In this document: positions 28,131 through 37,476 of the stretch, piece after piece
Position numbering within the stretch: the first letter of the stretch is position 1
Layout of the letters: each line of letters starts with the position of its first letter
Source of the DNA: Fibrobacterota bacterium
GTDB lineage: Bacteria; Fibrobacterota; Chitinivibrionia; Chitinivibrionales; Chitinispirillaceae
Direction: 5' to 3'
Assembly: GCA_023459055.1 (NCBI GenBank)
Contig: JAEWVR010000035.1
Span: forward strand, 82,664 to 146,663
Length of the DNA: 64,000 nt
The notes under the pieces: model-generated
What the model was told of the DNA's origin: nothing
The model's database searches: none
The model's input: the letters and a program-made list of their open reading frames with translations, nothing else
Made by a program: the position numbers and the translations under genes

Positions 28131-28934
28131 TTACTTCCCGGTAAAAACGTCAATCAGTTCGACAAAACCGATTCCAACTATCTCTATCGCGATCAGAATT
28201 ATCACGATCCATTCGAGATTATGACTTTTACGGGATGAAAGTACCTGAAAAAGAATTGTTGTAGTTTCATTAATGAAGTCCAGTTTTGTTGACAATACCT
28301 CCTGACGTTCAGGAATATCAAAAAAATCAAGAAGTTCCTGATACAGATCTTCAATAGCCTCAGAGTCCCACGTTTCTGCCGGTTTGTCAAATAATGCCAC
28401 ATTACTGAGTACCATGTATCGGGTCTGCATGGCAAAACCGATGTTTTTCAGTATCTTACGTGATGATATACTTATTTTTCCCTCTGCGCTCAGTTGTTCA
28501 ATATATTGGTTGAATCCAAGCAATGCATTGTCAGTTTGACGTTCCAGATGATCAAGTGCAACTGATTGAGCAAGCAGCATTGCAATTACCCGAAGTTGCG
28601 TTGATGTGGCACCGGATTCCTTCAGGTGCACTTCATTGTATTGAATTCTATCTTCCGGTGCTCCAATTTCAACAATGAGTCGATCTTCAACTTCTTTCTC
28701 GACAAACGGATCAGTAATTGTTTCGATAATTCGCGAAAAAACAAGCTGTGCAATCTTTTCATCAAACGAATAAAATACTACGGCACCAAAACTGGTGATC
28801 ATAACCCTATGTAATTCACTAATTTTAACAACTAAAGGATCAAGAAATTCAATGGTATAATCCTGAAATTTTTTACGTACACGCTCTTCGTCAATAGTTG
28901 ATCTGAAGTACCAGGCTTTAAATGGAAGATGCAT
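28131..28934 (-). CDS. RMD1/DUF155 family membrane-anchored protein
   Basis: A 267-residue protein of the RMD1/SIF2 (DUF155) family. The N-terminal half has the FGAVVFYSFDEK segment and DPLVVKISELHRVMI; the middle is helical (STQLRVIAMLLAQSVALDHLE); the end has a single membrane helix at about 241-262 (EWIVIILIAIEIVGIGFVELI). The best-known members are mitochondrial or meiotic factors in fungi; the bacterial role is unknown. It is convergent with ispD across 63 bp. AGGA lies upstream of the ATG. Confidence 0.88.
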   Translation of the reverse strand: MHLPFKAWYFRSTIDEERVRKKFQDYTIEFLDPLVVKISELHRVMITSFGAVVFYSFDEKIAQLVFSRIIETITDPFVEKEVEDRLIVEIGAPEDRIQYNEVHLKESGATSTQLRVIAMLLAQSVALDHLERQTDNALLGFNQYIEQLSAEGKISISSRKILKNIGFAMQTRYMVLSNVALFDKPAETWDSEAIEDLYQELLDFFDIPERQEVLSTKLDFINETTTILFQVLSSRKSHNLEWIVIILIAIEIVGIGFVELIDVFTGK

Positions 28935-29070
28935 AACTCATATCCTGCTGATTTGAAACACCTGACTGAAATTTTTGTGAATAATTCGCATAATGTGTCA
29001 ATACCCACTATTATCATTATATGATTACTGTTGCACATCCGCAATGTTTATAATGACTTGCACAGAATAA

Positions 29071-29385
29071 CTAATGTTCAGGATAGTCATATGAATCAGG
29101 AAGCATTACCTTTTCAGTAAACTCCTGAAATGTCAAAAAAAATTTTGTCCATGGAAAATCCGGATGAACATCCTTCTTACCTGACCAGGTCAGGTGAACA
29201 AGAGCAAATGTACCGTCAGTACACTCAAACAGAACATCATCACAGTCTATTCGCCGTCCAATTGCACGATGGCTCTTTTCGAATAGTTTGTGGGTTGAAT
29301 TCAGTTCCCTGTTTAGTTCTGAAACCAGCGCCTGACCATGTTTATCTGCTGCGATCCATGGTTTTATCCAGACAAATTCAGTCAT
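29071..29385 (-). CDS. Conserved small protein of unknown function
   Basis: A 104-residue soluble protein, start ATG preceded by GGGGACGGG. Sequence landmarks are IDCDDVLFECTDGTFALVHLTWSGK followed by a Pro/Trp/Phe segment (DFPWTKFFLTFQEF). The pattern of a short alpha helix followed by beta strands with conserved ALVHLTW resembles small widespread hypothetical proteins, but I cannot name a family. It lies 136 bp upstream of the RMD1 gene on the same strand and could share its transcript. Confidence 0.65.
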   Translation of the reverse strand: MTEFVWIKPWIAADKHGQALVSELNRELNSTHKLFEKSHRAIGRRIDCDDVLFECTDGTFALVHLTWSGKKDVHPDFPWTKFFLTFQEFTEKVMLPDSYDYPEH

Positions 29386-29835
29386 ACCCGTCCCCTAAAG
29401 CATTTATTTTATAAAGCGTTATACGTAATTGTAAATTTACACATTACTAATACCCGGATTATTACAACGGTACGATATTACCATACATTTACACGCTGCT
29501 ACAATAACCGTCTGGTACTACAATCATGCCTTAAAAACGTAACTTTTTTTCTATCACTATTAAATAGTACCATTAAAAACCATCTTTTGTACAGTTGACT
29601 TTGGTAAGTAACCACAGACCTGATGAATGCCTTGAGCATTGATTTGTACATGTATCATCAAAGGGAAAACAAGTCTACTCTATTTGATAACCTACAGTAG
29701 ATTTATCTATTATAGTATTACTCGTTAATTGATAATGAAATAATTGCTTCTATTATTAAGTTATTGTACAATCTCTGAACTTGCATGCCATAACTTCTTA
29801 CTTGTGGTGCTCAATCGATCCGGGAGAATTTACAC
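29386..29835. other. 450-bp divergent intergenic region before the chemoreceptor gene
   Basis: AT-rich sequence with scattered stops in all frames. It must contain the promoters of the chemoreceptor and of the 104-residue protein, but I see no sigma-70 pair with consensus-like boxes and no sigma-28 consensus that I trust. No repeat is shared with the rest of the window. Confidence 0.4.
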
Positions 29836-32040
29836 ATGCGATCATTATTCGCTAATTTATCAATCAGTAAAAAGCTTGTCTTTTCAGGAATTATAACAAC
29901 GGCAGCAATCACCATTCTTATGACTCTTATCGCTTTATGGAAAGGGAAACAGATTGAAGAGTTTGCAAGTAAAGAAACGATGGCACTTGCCAGAGAAGGG
30001 CAGATTCACATTTGTGAAGGAATTATTGCTATGCTCAAATCTCAGCAGGAGGTTCTTGAAGAAAAACTTATCTCAGATCTTAATGTTGCCCGTCAGGCAG
30101 TGAATCAACTTGGAGCAATCTCTTTTTCAAATGAACACATTGAATGGCAGGTAACAAATCAATTTTCTCAGGAAAAATCATCTGTTACTCTTCCCAAAAT
30201 GTATCTGGGTTCCACATGGCTTGGACAAAATTCCAGTTTTGATATATCATCACCGGTTGTTGATCCAGTGAAAGAGCTTGTTGGAGGTACCTGCACGATT
30301 TTTCAAAGAATGAATGATCATGGTGATATGTTACGTGTTGTCACAAATGTACGTACTCAAAACCAGACAAGAGCCACTGGAACATTTATACCGGTTACCA
30401 ATCCTGATGGAAATCCTAATCCGGTGCTAAAGAAGATACTTGCTGGTGAACGGTATACCGGACGGGCGTTTGTTGTTGACAAATGGTATATTACCGCCTA
30501 CGATCCACTTATTGATTCACGCGGGAATGTTATTGGTATTCTATATACTGGCATTCCGGAAGAAAGTGCCAAAAGTATCCGAAAAGAGATAATGGATATT
30601 ACTGTTGGTAAAACCGGTTATGTATATATACTTGACACTAAAGGAAACTATATTATTTCGAGAAAAGGTGAACGTGATGGTGAAAATTTATGGAATTTAA
30701 AAGATGCCAATGGTAATTTTTTCATACAGGAAATCATAAAAAAGGCTGTTGTACTAAAAGAAGATCAATATGAATCTATTGAATATGTATGGAAAGATCC
30801 TGGAGATGCAGTTTCCAAAATGAAAACTGTATCAATCGGGTACTTTAACAAATGGGAATGGATAATTGGTGCCGGAACCTATAATGATGAAATCTATGCT
30901 GTATCATCAGCAATGAAAAAATCGAATCAAACAAGTTCAATACTTATAGTAATAATTGCTCTGCTATCCACAATTGTCATTGTAATACTTTGGATCATTC
31001 TTTCCAGAAAAATAACAGAACCAATTAAAAGCGCTGTTTCATACCTGACATTAATGAGTAATGGTGATTTGACTGGAAGGCTAAACGTTCATAGTAATGA
31101 TGAAATCGGATTACTCGCAAACAGATTTAATTCCTTCGCAGGCAGACTTCACAAGATCATATGCAGCATCTCTGAAAATGCCGATACTGTTTCAACATCA
31201 GCATCAAATCTGAGTTCAACATCATCACAAATTGCATCAAATGCCAGTACGATGTCCGAAAAAGCATCAAGTGTTGCAGCATCAACCAAACAGGCAACTG
31301 TAAATATAGCAACAATAAATACAACTGCGGAAGAAATGTCTGCGAGCACAAATTCAGTTGCAACAGCAATTGAACAAATGAGTGCATCACTCAATGAAGT
31401 TTCACATAGCTGTCAAAAAGAACTTGAAATTGCCGTAGAAGCCTCCCGGTACGCCAGGAGTAGTCGTGATGTTATGACTAATTTAGGAACTGCAGCAAAA
31501 TCAATTGGTAAAATTGTAGATGTCATCAATGATATTGCCGATCAGACTAATCTTCTGGCACTTAATGCGACAATTGAAGCAGCTGCGGTAGGAGATGCCG
31601 GTAAAAGCTTTGCTGTAGTTGCGCAGGAAGTAAAGGAATTGGCTGGTCAGACTGCTAATGCAACTGAAGAAATTGAAAAACAGATCGTGAACATTCAATC
31701 AAGTGTTTCAAGTGCAGTACAATCAATTGAAGAAGTAGTAAACGTTATTGAAAATGTCAATTTACTATCTCAAACGATTGTGAGTGCCGTTGAGCAGCAA
31801 AGTGCAACCATTGCAGAGATAGCCCGAAATATTAATGGTGTCAAAACAGGTGCACACGAAGTTGCAGAAAATGTGTCACATTCTGCCATTGGACTTACTG
31901 AGGTTGCACAAGCTATAACAAGTGTCAATAATGCAGTAAACGACACAGTAAAAGGTATCGATCTGATCAGGACAAGCGCACAGCAACTCTCTGAACTCTC
32001 TGCAAATCAGAAAAACCTTCTATCGCAATTCAAACTTTAA
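29836..32040 (+). CDS. Methyl-accepting chemotaxis protein with extracytoplasmic Cache sensor
   Basis: A 734-residue chemoreceptor. Membrane helices lie at about 15-35 and 370-394. The roughly 330 residues between them form a periplasmic Cache-type sensor (Cache_3/Cache_2 fusion pattern, WYITAYDPLIDSRGNVIGILYTGI and GKTGYVYILDTKGNYIIS). A HAMP domain follows (KITEPIKSAVSYLTLMSNGDLTGRL), then the helical signalling domain. The CheA/CheW-binding tip reads ADQTNLLALNATIEAA; just after it AVGDAGKSFAVVAQEV replaces the more common ARAGEQGRGFAVVA. GGGAGAA lies 8 nt before the ATG. The ligand is unknown. No other che gene is present, so it is an orphan receptor. Confidence 0.95.
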   Translation: MRSLFANLSISKKLVFSGIITTAAITILMTLIALWKGKQIEEFASKETMALAREGQIHICEGIIAMLKSQQEVLEEKLISDLNVARQAVNQLGAISFSNEHIEWQVTNQFSQEKSSVTLPKMYLGSTWLGQNSSFDISSPVVDPVKELVGGTCTIFQRMNDHGDMLRVVTNVRTQNQTRATGTFIPVTNPDGNPNPVLKKILAGERYTGRAFVVDKWYITAYDPLIDSRGNVIGILYTGIPEESAKSIRKEIMDITVGKTGYVYILDTKGNYIISRKGERDGENLWNLKDANGNFFIQEIIKKAVVLKEDQYESIEYVWKDPGDAVSKMKTVSIGYFNKWEWIIGAGTYNDEIYAVSSAMKKSNQTSSILIVIIALLSTIVIVILWIILSRKITEPIKSAVSYLTLMSNGDLTGRLNVHSNDEIGLLANRFNSFAGRLHKIICSISENADTVSTSASNLSSTSSQIASNASTMSEKASSVAASTKQATVNIATINTTAEEMSASTNSVATAIEQMSASLNEVSHSCQKELEIAVEASRYARSSRDVMTNLGTAAKSIGKIVDVINDIADQTNLLALNATIEAAAVGDAGKSFAVVAQEVKELAGQTANATEEIEKQIVNIQSSVSSAVQSIEEVVNVIENVNLLSQTIVSAVEQQSATIAEIARNINGVKTGAHEVAENVSHSAIGLTEVAQAITSVNNAVNDTVKGIDLIRTSAQQLSELSANQKNLLSQFKL

Positions 32041-32192
32041 ATCTGATAAGGTAGTGATCAATAGTAATTGCCATTTTTTAATCCATCATCCAATCATTTT
32101 TTATTATATTGTAAAACGATTTACATGGTATCATATCACAATCCAATTTAAGGCAAATCAGTTGAACGTACATCAGGGACCATCATCTAAAA

Positions 32193-32849
32193 ATGTATAA
32201 GTTATCGCAACAGCCAATTACTATGATTTTTGATTTTGACGGAACAATTGCCGACACACTCTATGTCTACTTCGATCTTCTGAACAGACTTGCAGACCGG
32301 TTCAATTTTGCACGATTCGATAAGAATAATATTGAATATTATCGTGGCCTGAGTTCTCATCAGATATTTTCGATGATTGACATCTCCAGGTTCAAAATAC
32401 CATTTGTCGTTCTTGAAGCACGGAAGATTCTTAATAAAGAAATTAACAAAATCAAACCTGTTCAGGGGATGAAAGAAGTTGTTGAAGAAATGAAGCATCT
32501 TAATATGCAAAGTGGGATTATTACATCCAATTCAGTGAAAAATGTCAATGCATTTTTGAAACAATGTAACTATCCTGATTTCAATTTTGTTTTTTCATCA
32601 TTACGTATATGGCAGAAATCTGCTGTTTTGAAAAAGGTCATAGCACATCACAAGCTTGATCCATCAAAAGTATATTACATTGGTGATGAAACCCGTGATA
32701 TTGAAGCTGCAAAAATTGCAGGCATTAAATCAATTGCAGTAACATGGGGATATAACACAAAAACGATTCTTCACAATTCAAATCCTGATTTTCTTTGTGA
32801 ATCAACTGATGCACTCAGAGAAACTATTGTGAAGTGTCACGGTCAATAA
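32193..32849 (+). CDS. HAD-superfamily phosphatase (phosphoglycolate phosphatase-like)
   Basis: A 218-residue HAD hydrolase. Motif I is FDFDGTIADT with catalytic Asp14 and Asp16; motif II Ser/Thr is in GIITSNS; the motif III Lys is in the segment IWQKSAVLKKVI; motif IV is YYIGDETRDIEAAKIAG. The alpha-helical cap between motifs I and II matches subfamily IA. The substrate cannot be read from sequence; the best family resemblance is phosphoglycolate phosphatase Gph/PGMB-like proteins. It is 152 bp after the chemoreceptor gene. Confidence 0.9.
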   Translation: MYKLSQQPITMIFDFDGTIADTLYVYFDLLNRLADRFNFARFDKNNIEYYRGLSSHQIFSMIDISRFKIPFVVLEARKILNKEINKIKPVQGMKEVVEEMKHLNMQSGIITSNSVKNVNAFLKQCNYPDFNFVFSSLRIWQKSAVLKKVIAHHKLDPSKVYYIGDETRDIEAAKIAGIKSIAVTWGYNTKTILHNSNPDFLCESTDALRETIVKCHGQ

Positions 32850-33016
32850 ATGTCCATTCAGTTTAATTACCTGTTCCTGTTTTTACACCGGTGAAAAATG
32901 CAGGTAACCATCTACCCGCTGCAGCAACACTGATTCTTCATTACAATTTTTAAATTTCGAATACAACAATTGTGTATGTTTTGATGATTTACAGACACAT
33001 AGAGAATGTGTGCTGT

Positions 33017-33454
33017 TTATTTCTTTATCTGAATCTGGGTTACATTTTCCAGTGAAATAGTAAAAGACTGTTCTTTACTTTTACCGGCAAGTGTATTGTG
33101 AATAGAAATAAACACCGGATTAAGTTGTGATTTGTCATCTGATGATTGAACTTTGGCACCGTTCTTGAAGATTACTTCACCGCTGAAGTAAAGTTCATCT
33201 TCAACAACAATTGACCTTGCCGCATTGATTTTGACCATCTGAACTTTACTTAAAGGTATATGTTGTACAAGACCGCCATGCCAGACTTTAAGAAAAGGAT
33301 CTTCTTTAAGGTACAGCCGTTTTACGGGCGTCTGAAATTGCCCTTTGTCAATCACCATACCTGAAGGTGCACATCCGGACTGTAAAACAAGCACGGATGT
33401 GGTTAAAAAAAGGGGTAGAAAATATACGTTATGCAACTGCGACTTTCTGTGCAT
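33017..33454 (-). CDS. Small lipoprotein at the end of the STAS operon
   Basis: A protein of 145 residues with signal peptide and lipobox VLQSGC, predicted to be lipid-anchored. The mature part is beta-rich with basic and hydrophobic alternation (FLKVWHGGLVQHIPLSKVQMVKINAA); no family recognised. I chose the ATG at 33454, with GGA about 9 nt upstream; a TTG two codons earlier is possible. The start lies inside the STAS gene (26-bp overlap), so expression is tied to it. Confidence 0.72.
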   Translation of the reverse strand: MHRKSQLHNVYFLPLFLTTSVLVLQSGCAPSGMVIDKGQFQTPVKRLYLKEDPFLKVWHGGLVQHIPLSKVQMVKINAARSIVVEDELYFSGEVIFKNGAKVQSSDDKSQLNPVFISIHNTLAGKSKEQSFTISLENVTQIQIKK

Positions 33455-33779
33455 TTGCAAATTCCTTTGCAGAATTATAAGTCTTTATCAATCTGTTTAT
33501 ACCTACCATTTCAAGGACACGACGAACCTGAGTATCTTCAGCAATAATAAACACAGAGCCCTTATTCTGCTGAACATCGCACAGACAATGGATAAAAATG
33601 CTTATTCCAGCACTGTCAAGATAGGTTGTCCGTTCAAGATTAAATATAAAGTGATGATTCCCCATATCAATAAGTGTATTGATTTCATTATCAAGAGTCC
33701 TGGTACTTTCAGCAGTATCGATATTTCCAATAATGTGAATCATTTTAAATTTACCGAAATTCTCAATTTCAAACTTCAT
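33429..33779 (-). CDS. STAS-domain anti-sigma factor antagonist-like protein
   Basis: A 116-residue single STAS domain, the fold of SpoIIAA-type anti-anti-sigma factors. The phosphorylation site is TTYLDSAGIS, with the Ser directly after Asp, and the start MKFEIENFGKFKMIHIIGNIDTAES matches the first strands. Such proteins bind an anti-sigma kinase until phosphorylated. AAGGAGG lies 5 nt before the ATG, the strongest ribosome site of this operon. No anti-sigma kinase or PP2C phosphatase gene is nearby. It overlaps genes on both sides (11 and 26 bp). Confidence 0.92.
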   Translation of the reverse strand: MKFEIENFGKFKMIHIIGNIDTAESTRTLDNEINTLIDMGNHHFIFNLERTTYLDSAGISIFIHCLCDVQQNKGSVFIIAEDTQVRRVLEMVGINRLIKTYNSAKEFANAQKVAVA

Positions 33780-33990
33780 GAAATCCTCCTTGTTTTTCTT
33801 CTTCTATTGACACATCGATTTCTCTTTCAAAAAACAGATGAATATTTGCAAGCCCATCCTCAAGACAGCTATCCTTTAATGTCCATCCATCACGAATCAT
33901 TGATGCTGTAATACTATCAACCTGGTCAAAGATCTTCTTTGGATCCTTTTTAAAACCAACCCTGACAAATCTTTCCGCACACTCTTTCAT
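33769..33990 (-). CDS. 73-residue acidic protein in the STAS operon
   Basis: A short soluble protein (MKECAERFVRVGFKKDPKK...; tail acidic, EREIDVSIEEEKQGG). The stop codon of the upstream lipoprotein and this ATG share one base (TAATG), and the end overlaps the STAS gene by 11 bp, so translational coupling supports that it is real. A GTG two codons upstream is an alternative start. I do not recognise the family. The pattern GWTLKDSCLEDGLANIHLFFERE suggests a small alpha-beta domain. Confidence 0.68.
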   Translation of the reverse strand: MKECAERFVRVGFKKDPKKIFDQVDSITASMIRDGWTLKDSCLEDGLANIHLFFEREIDVSIEEEKQGGFHEV

Positions 33991-34625
33991 TACCACAATC
34001 CACTTTCATATGACGGAATTGTTGCAGGTAATGATTCATATACTTTATGAATAGCGCTATTGATAAGTTCCCTATCCCCTACACTTTTACCCTCAGCGAT
34101 CCCGTAAACCTCATAACGCCACACAGATTCCTGATTTATAACACTCCAAAGCTCAGCTTCAATACGAATCCGTTTTCGATTTACATTATTAAAAGAATGA
34201 ATATTCATTGCATCCTTGATTCGCATAATCATAAGGTAATCACAATCAAGCGACTTCCAGAATTTGTCAAGGAGTTGTAGTTCTACAACGGATCCATTTG
34301 CTATTATTGAAAATAATGAATCACACACATAAGTTCCACTACTCATTGTAAATTGATTCTTTGCCTCTGTAAATACCTTGAAACGAAGATCCTTTCTTAA
34401 ATCCTTCAGCGCTTTGATATCACGCTGTAAATTTGCAGTGTCAGTAATATCGTTATTTTTTTGATTGAAGAGTGGTCCCGTACAGATACTATAGCCACGG
34501 AGAGTCCGTTCATTAAAATTATCTGCAACATACATCTTCCTGGTACTAAATCCTGACATTGGAACGGTGCATGAGATAAATAATGCAGTGATAATAACAA
34601 AAACAGACCTTTTATTGTGCTTCAT
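33990..34625 (-). CDS. Lipoprotein, first gene of the STAS operon
   Basis: A 211-residue protein with signal peptide MKHNKRSVFVIITALFISC, Cys19 being the lipid site. The mature part mixes helices and strands (CDYLMIMRIKDAMNIHSFNNVNRKRIRIEAELWSVI), reminiscent of periplasmic lipoproteins of the CsgG/LpoB-like alpha-beta type, but this is only a resemblance. I chose the ATG at 34625 because it directly precedes the signal peptide; an upstream in-frame ATG would add 18 unlikely residues. First of a four-gene operon. Confidence 0.75.
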   Translation of the reverse strand: MKHNKRSVFVIITALFISCTVPMSGFSTRKMYVADNFNERTLRGYSICTGPLFNQKNNDITDTANLQRDIKALKDLRKDLRFKVFTEAKNQFTMSSGTYVCDSLFSIIANGSVVELQLLDKFWKSLDCDYLMIMRIKDAMNIHSFNNVNRKRIRIEAELWSVINQESVWRYEVYGIAEGKSVGDRELINSAIHKVYESLPATIPSYESGLW

Positions 34626-34775
34626 AACAATATCACAAGTTAACAGATTGAATATCATTATGTTAACTATACAATACATCAGCCGGAGTGTGCAATACTA
34701 TTTTTTGCAGTGTTGGTATATTACGCGGTAAAAGCTGACAGGAACAGGTTAATCCGTATTCCTGCCCACTCAGGT

Positions 34776-36104
34776 TCAGGACTTTGTTTTTAGTAACCGT
34801 GCCCCAAACATTCCATCCATTTGATGTTCAAACGGAGTTATTTTTACAAATCCATGATCATCAACATATCGTCTGGGAATTACTTCCGGTGCCTGTTCAA
34901 GAATGAATTCTGGATGCTCTTTAAGAAAACGTTCAATCTGCATCTCATTTTCCTCAGGTTCGATAGAGCAGGTTGAATAGACGATAATACCATTTTTACC
35001 AACCAGATTTGCAGCGGATGCCAATAATTGATACTGAACATCGATGATACGTTTCAGATCAGCTTCAGAACGAACCCAGCGCGCTTCAGGGTGACGGTTA
35101 AACACTCCGGTAGCAGTACAGGGAGCATCAAGCAGAACCTTGTCAAAAACACCGGTAAACGGAGGATGTGTACCATCACAAAGGAGTGGGTAGACATTAT
35201 CCAATTCCATCCGGGCCACTGTCTCAACAACATTCATCAAACGGGGCCATTTTACTTCTGCGGCACAAACCGTACCTTGATCACCAGTCAATTCAGAGAG
35301 TAGTGCCGTTTTGCCACCTGGTGCAGAGCAGAGATCGATCAGTTTCTCACCTTTTTGTACATCAAGCAGTGCAATCACCCAACCGGATGATGGGGCTTGA
35401 ACATTACACATGCCAGCCTGAATCATTCTGATGTTTTCAGGTAGTAATGATTTTTTAAGTTTATAGTAAAGATTCATGTATCCGCTTGACGGTTCACAAA
35501 TCGTTTTTACCTCAGCTTCAAACTGCTGCCGTGAATAGTTTCGTAATTTCCTTCTAAGATGAATTGACGGTTTTTCATTGTTGAACGCAAGGAGTTTCTT
35601 AGTTTTAAGCAGACCATAATTTTTCATCCAGCGTTCGATGATCCATTTCGGATGCGAAAATTCAATTGACAAACGTAGTGTCAGATCTTTCTGTGGATCT
35701 GGTAATGGAACAATTTTCTTTGCAGCAATCAATCTTCTCATGCATGCATTTACCACGTTTGCATTTTTTGAGACCAGTGGATTTTCTTTTGCAAGATTCA
35801 CCGTTTCGTTTACAGCAGCATGATCAGGTACCCGATCCATAAAAAGAAGCTGATACAATCCGATTCTAAGAATGCGGCGTAAAACATCATTTTCCTTATA
35901 CCGTTCATCACTGACATAAGATTCTATCACATAGTCAAGATACAGCATTTTTCGGATAATTCCGTAAACCATTTCAAAAATAAACCGTCTATCCCGGTGA
36001 TCGACATGATAATCTCCGATTATTGTATCAATAAGACGCTCCGGATTTGACGGATGCTTGTCATATTCAGTCATAATACGAAAAATCAACTGACGACTTT
36101 TCAT
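34776..36104 (-). CDS. rsmB: 16S rRNA (cytosine-967-C5)-methyltransferase
   Basis: A 442-residue RNA methyltransferase that modifies C967 of 16S rRNA with SAM. Residues 1-140 are a NusB-like RNA-binding domain (SRQLIFRIMTEYDK, FIFEMVYGIIRKMLYLDYVI). The catalytic part has the SAM loop LIDLCSAPGGKTALL, DAPCTATGVFNRHPEARW with one active-site Cys and YSTCSIEPEENE with the second. Both cysteines required by this class are present. It overlaps fmt by 4 bp (ATGA), the familiar fmt-rsmB order. Confidence 0.96.
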   Translation of the reverse strand: MKSRQLIFRIMTEYDKHPSNPERLIDTIIGDYHVDHRDRRFIFEMVYGIIRKMLYLDYVIESYVSDERYKENDVLRRILRIGLYQLLFMDRVPDHAAVNETVNLAKENPLVSKNANVVNACMRRLIAAKKIVPLPDPQKDLTLRLSIEFSHPKWIIERWMKNYGLLKTKKLLAFNNEKPSIHLRRKLRNYSRQQFEAEVKTICEPSSGYMNLYYKLKKSLLPENIRMIQAGMCNVQAPSSGWVIALLDVQKGEKLIDLCSAPGGKTALLSELTGDQGTVCAAEVKWPRLMNVVETVARMELDNVYPLLCDGTHPPFTGVFDKVLLDAPCTATGVFNRHPEARWVRSEADLKRIIDVQYQLLASAANLVGKNGIIVYSTCSIEPEENEMQIERFLKEHPEFILEQAPEVIPRRYVDDHGFVKITPFEHQMDGMFGARLLKTKS

Positions 36105-37027
36105 GTAAGTATATACCCTTCTGTCAAACGACTACCGAGAAGATAGTCATGTGTATCCATTATCCTGCGCCCCTCCGGTTTTACCTTCACTACACGAAGC
36201 AGACCGGGATTACAAGCAACATCAAAATAAGTATCGCCAATAGAAGTTATTGTTCCCGGAATAGCAACTTTGGCGCTATCAACTACCAGAGCGCTATCAA
36301 TACCAAGTCGTTTATCGTCATAAATACAATAAGTTCCCGGAAATGGTTTGAATGCTCTTATTTTATTAAATATTGTTACAGCCGGAAGTGCCCAGTCGAT
36401 GCGTGCTTCTTCTTTGGAAAGTTTTGGGGCTTTGCTTGACAAGGAATGATCCTGAGGAAGACATACCGTCTCACCGCTGTCAAGTTTCGCTATCGCATCA
36501 TTTATCGATTGTGCACCAAGCCTGCTCAGACGTTCATAGAGTTCTGGTGTCGTTTCCATACTCCCGATGTCAACTGACGCCTGAAGAAGAATTTCCCCGG
36601 TGTCAATGCCTTCATCAATCCTGAAAATCGTTATTCCGCTGCATTTCTCTCCTGCCTCAATGGCCCGGTGGATGGGTGCAGGACCACGATATTTGGGCAA
36701 AAGTGATGCGTGAATGTTAATTGTTCCATATTTTGGAATGGAGAATACGGCTCTGGGAAGTATCCGGAATGCAATTACTACAAAAAGATCTGCGTTTAAC
36801 AATTGTAAAGCATTGATAAATTCTGCAGATTTTAAGCTATCCGGTTTTAATACAGGTCCTAAATTATGCTGCTCCGCAAATGTGGCAACCGGTGATTCGC
36901 TTAGTTTTAATCCCCTGCCCTGTGGTTTTGCTGGTGTTGTTACAATGCCACATATTCTGTGTTTTTGAATCAACGCCTCTAATGCGGGTAAACCAAACTC
37001 TGCTGAACCCATAAAAACTATGTTCAA
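36101..37027 (-). CDS. fmt: Methionyl-tRNA formyltransferase
   Basis: A 308-residue enzyme that formylates initiator Met-tRNA with 10-formyl-THF. Motifs: VFMGSAEFGLPAL start, NIHASLLPKYRGPAPIHRAI (Asn, His and the SLLPKYRG loop) and the IDTGEILLQ segment containing the catalytic Asp. The C-terminal OB-like domain follows. The start codon is TTG with AAAAAGGA about 11 nt upstream; the in-frame ATG five codons on would cut the first strand. rsmB follows with 4-bp overlap. A def gene is not adjacent. Confidence 0.96.
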   Translation of the reverse strand: MNIVFMGSAEFGLPALEALIQKHRICGIVTTPAKPQGRGLKLSESPVATFAEQHNLGPVLKPDSLKSAEFINALQLLNADLFVVIAFRILPRAVFSIPKYGTINIHASLLPKYRGPAPIHRAIEAGEKCSGITIFRIDEGIDTGEILLQASVDIGSMETTPELYERLSRLGAQSINDAIAKLDSGETVCLPQDHSLSSKAPKLSKEEARIDWALPAVTIFNKIRAFKPFPGTYCIYDDKRLGIDSALVVDSAKVAIPGTITSIGDTYFDVACNPGLLRVVKVKPEGRRIMDTHDYLLGSRLTEGYILT

Positions 37028-37476
37028 AATGGAATTTTCCTTTTTAAAAACGCTATAAAATACGAAAAGTCGCTGTACTGTAGGTACATTTTATGCAATT
37101 TTCACTGTTTTTTCTTATCCGGGGTTGAAAAAAATCGTACATAGTTATAATTTAGAATTATGCTCTATTAAATAATGGCGTAATTCAGATGTATAAAGGT
37201 ATTAATACTGATGAATTCTAATAAACCTGATTGATATAGTTGATCGCGCTGCAAAATTGTAATCATTGAGTGCTGAGCACTTCATCCTGATTAGACGGGA
37301 TTTCACCTGATTACCCGTTTATAAAGTATGATGGATTTCAATGCTTTTCATATCAATGCTTTACCGTTCTGCATCCACGCCAGCTGTGTTAAAATGGATA
37401 AAATTCAGCCCCTGCATTACCCCTGCAGCAGTTGAAGGAGATACATTATGAAACCTGCCACAAAAAGGAGTCAAAG
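37028..37476. other. 449-bp divergent region between fmt and the zinc-ribbon gene
   Basis: AT-rich with no shared repeats. Near the right end there is GAAGGAG followed by ATG at 37448, opening a 61-codon frame that runs out of phase into the zinc-ribbon gene, and 20 bp later AAAGGAG before the real ATG at 37477. The first could be a leader peptide start, but its sequence shows no family features. Confidence 0.4.

Noticed and set aside
31149..31394. Two long frames antisense to the chemoreceptor
   Set aside because: They mirror the Ala/Ser-rich heptad codons of the signalling domain; low-complexity Leu/Val/Phe runs, no start signals.
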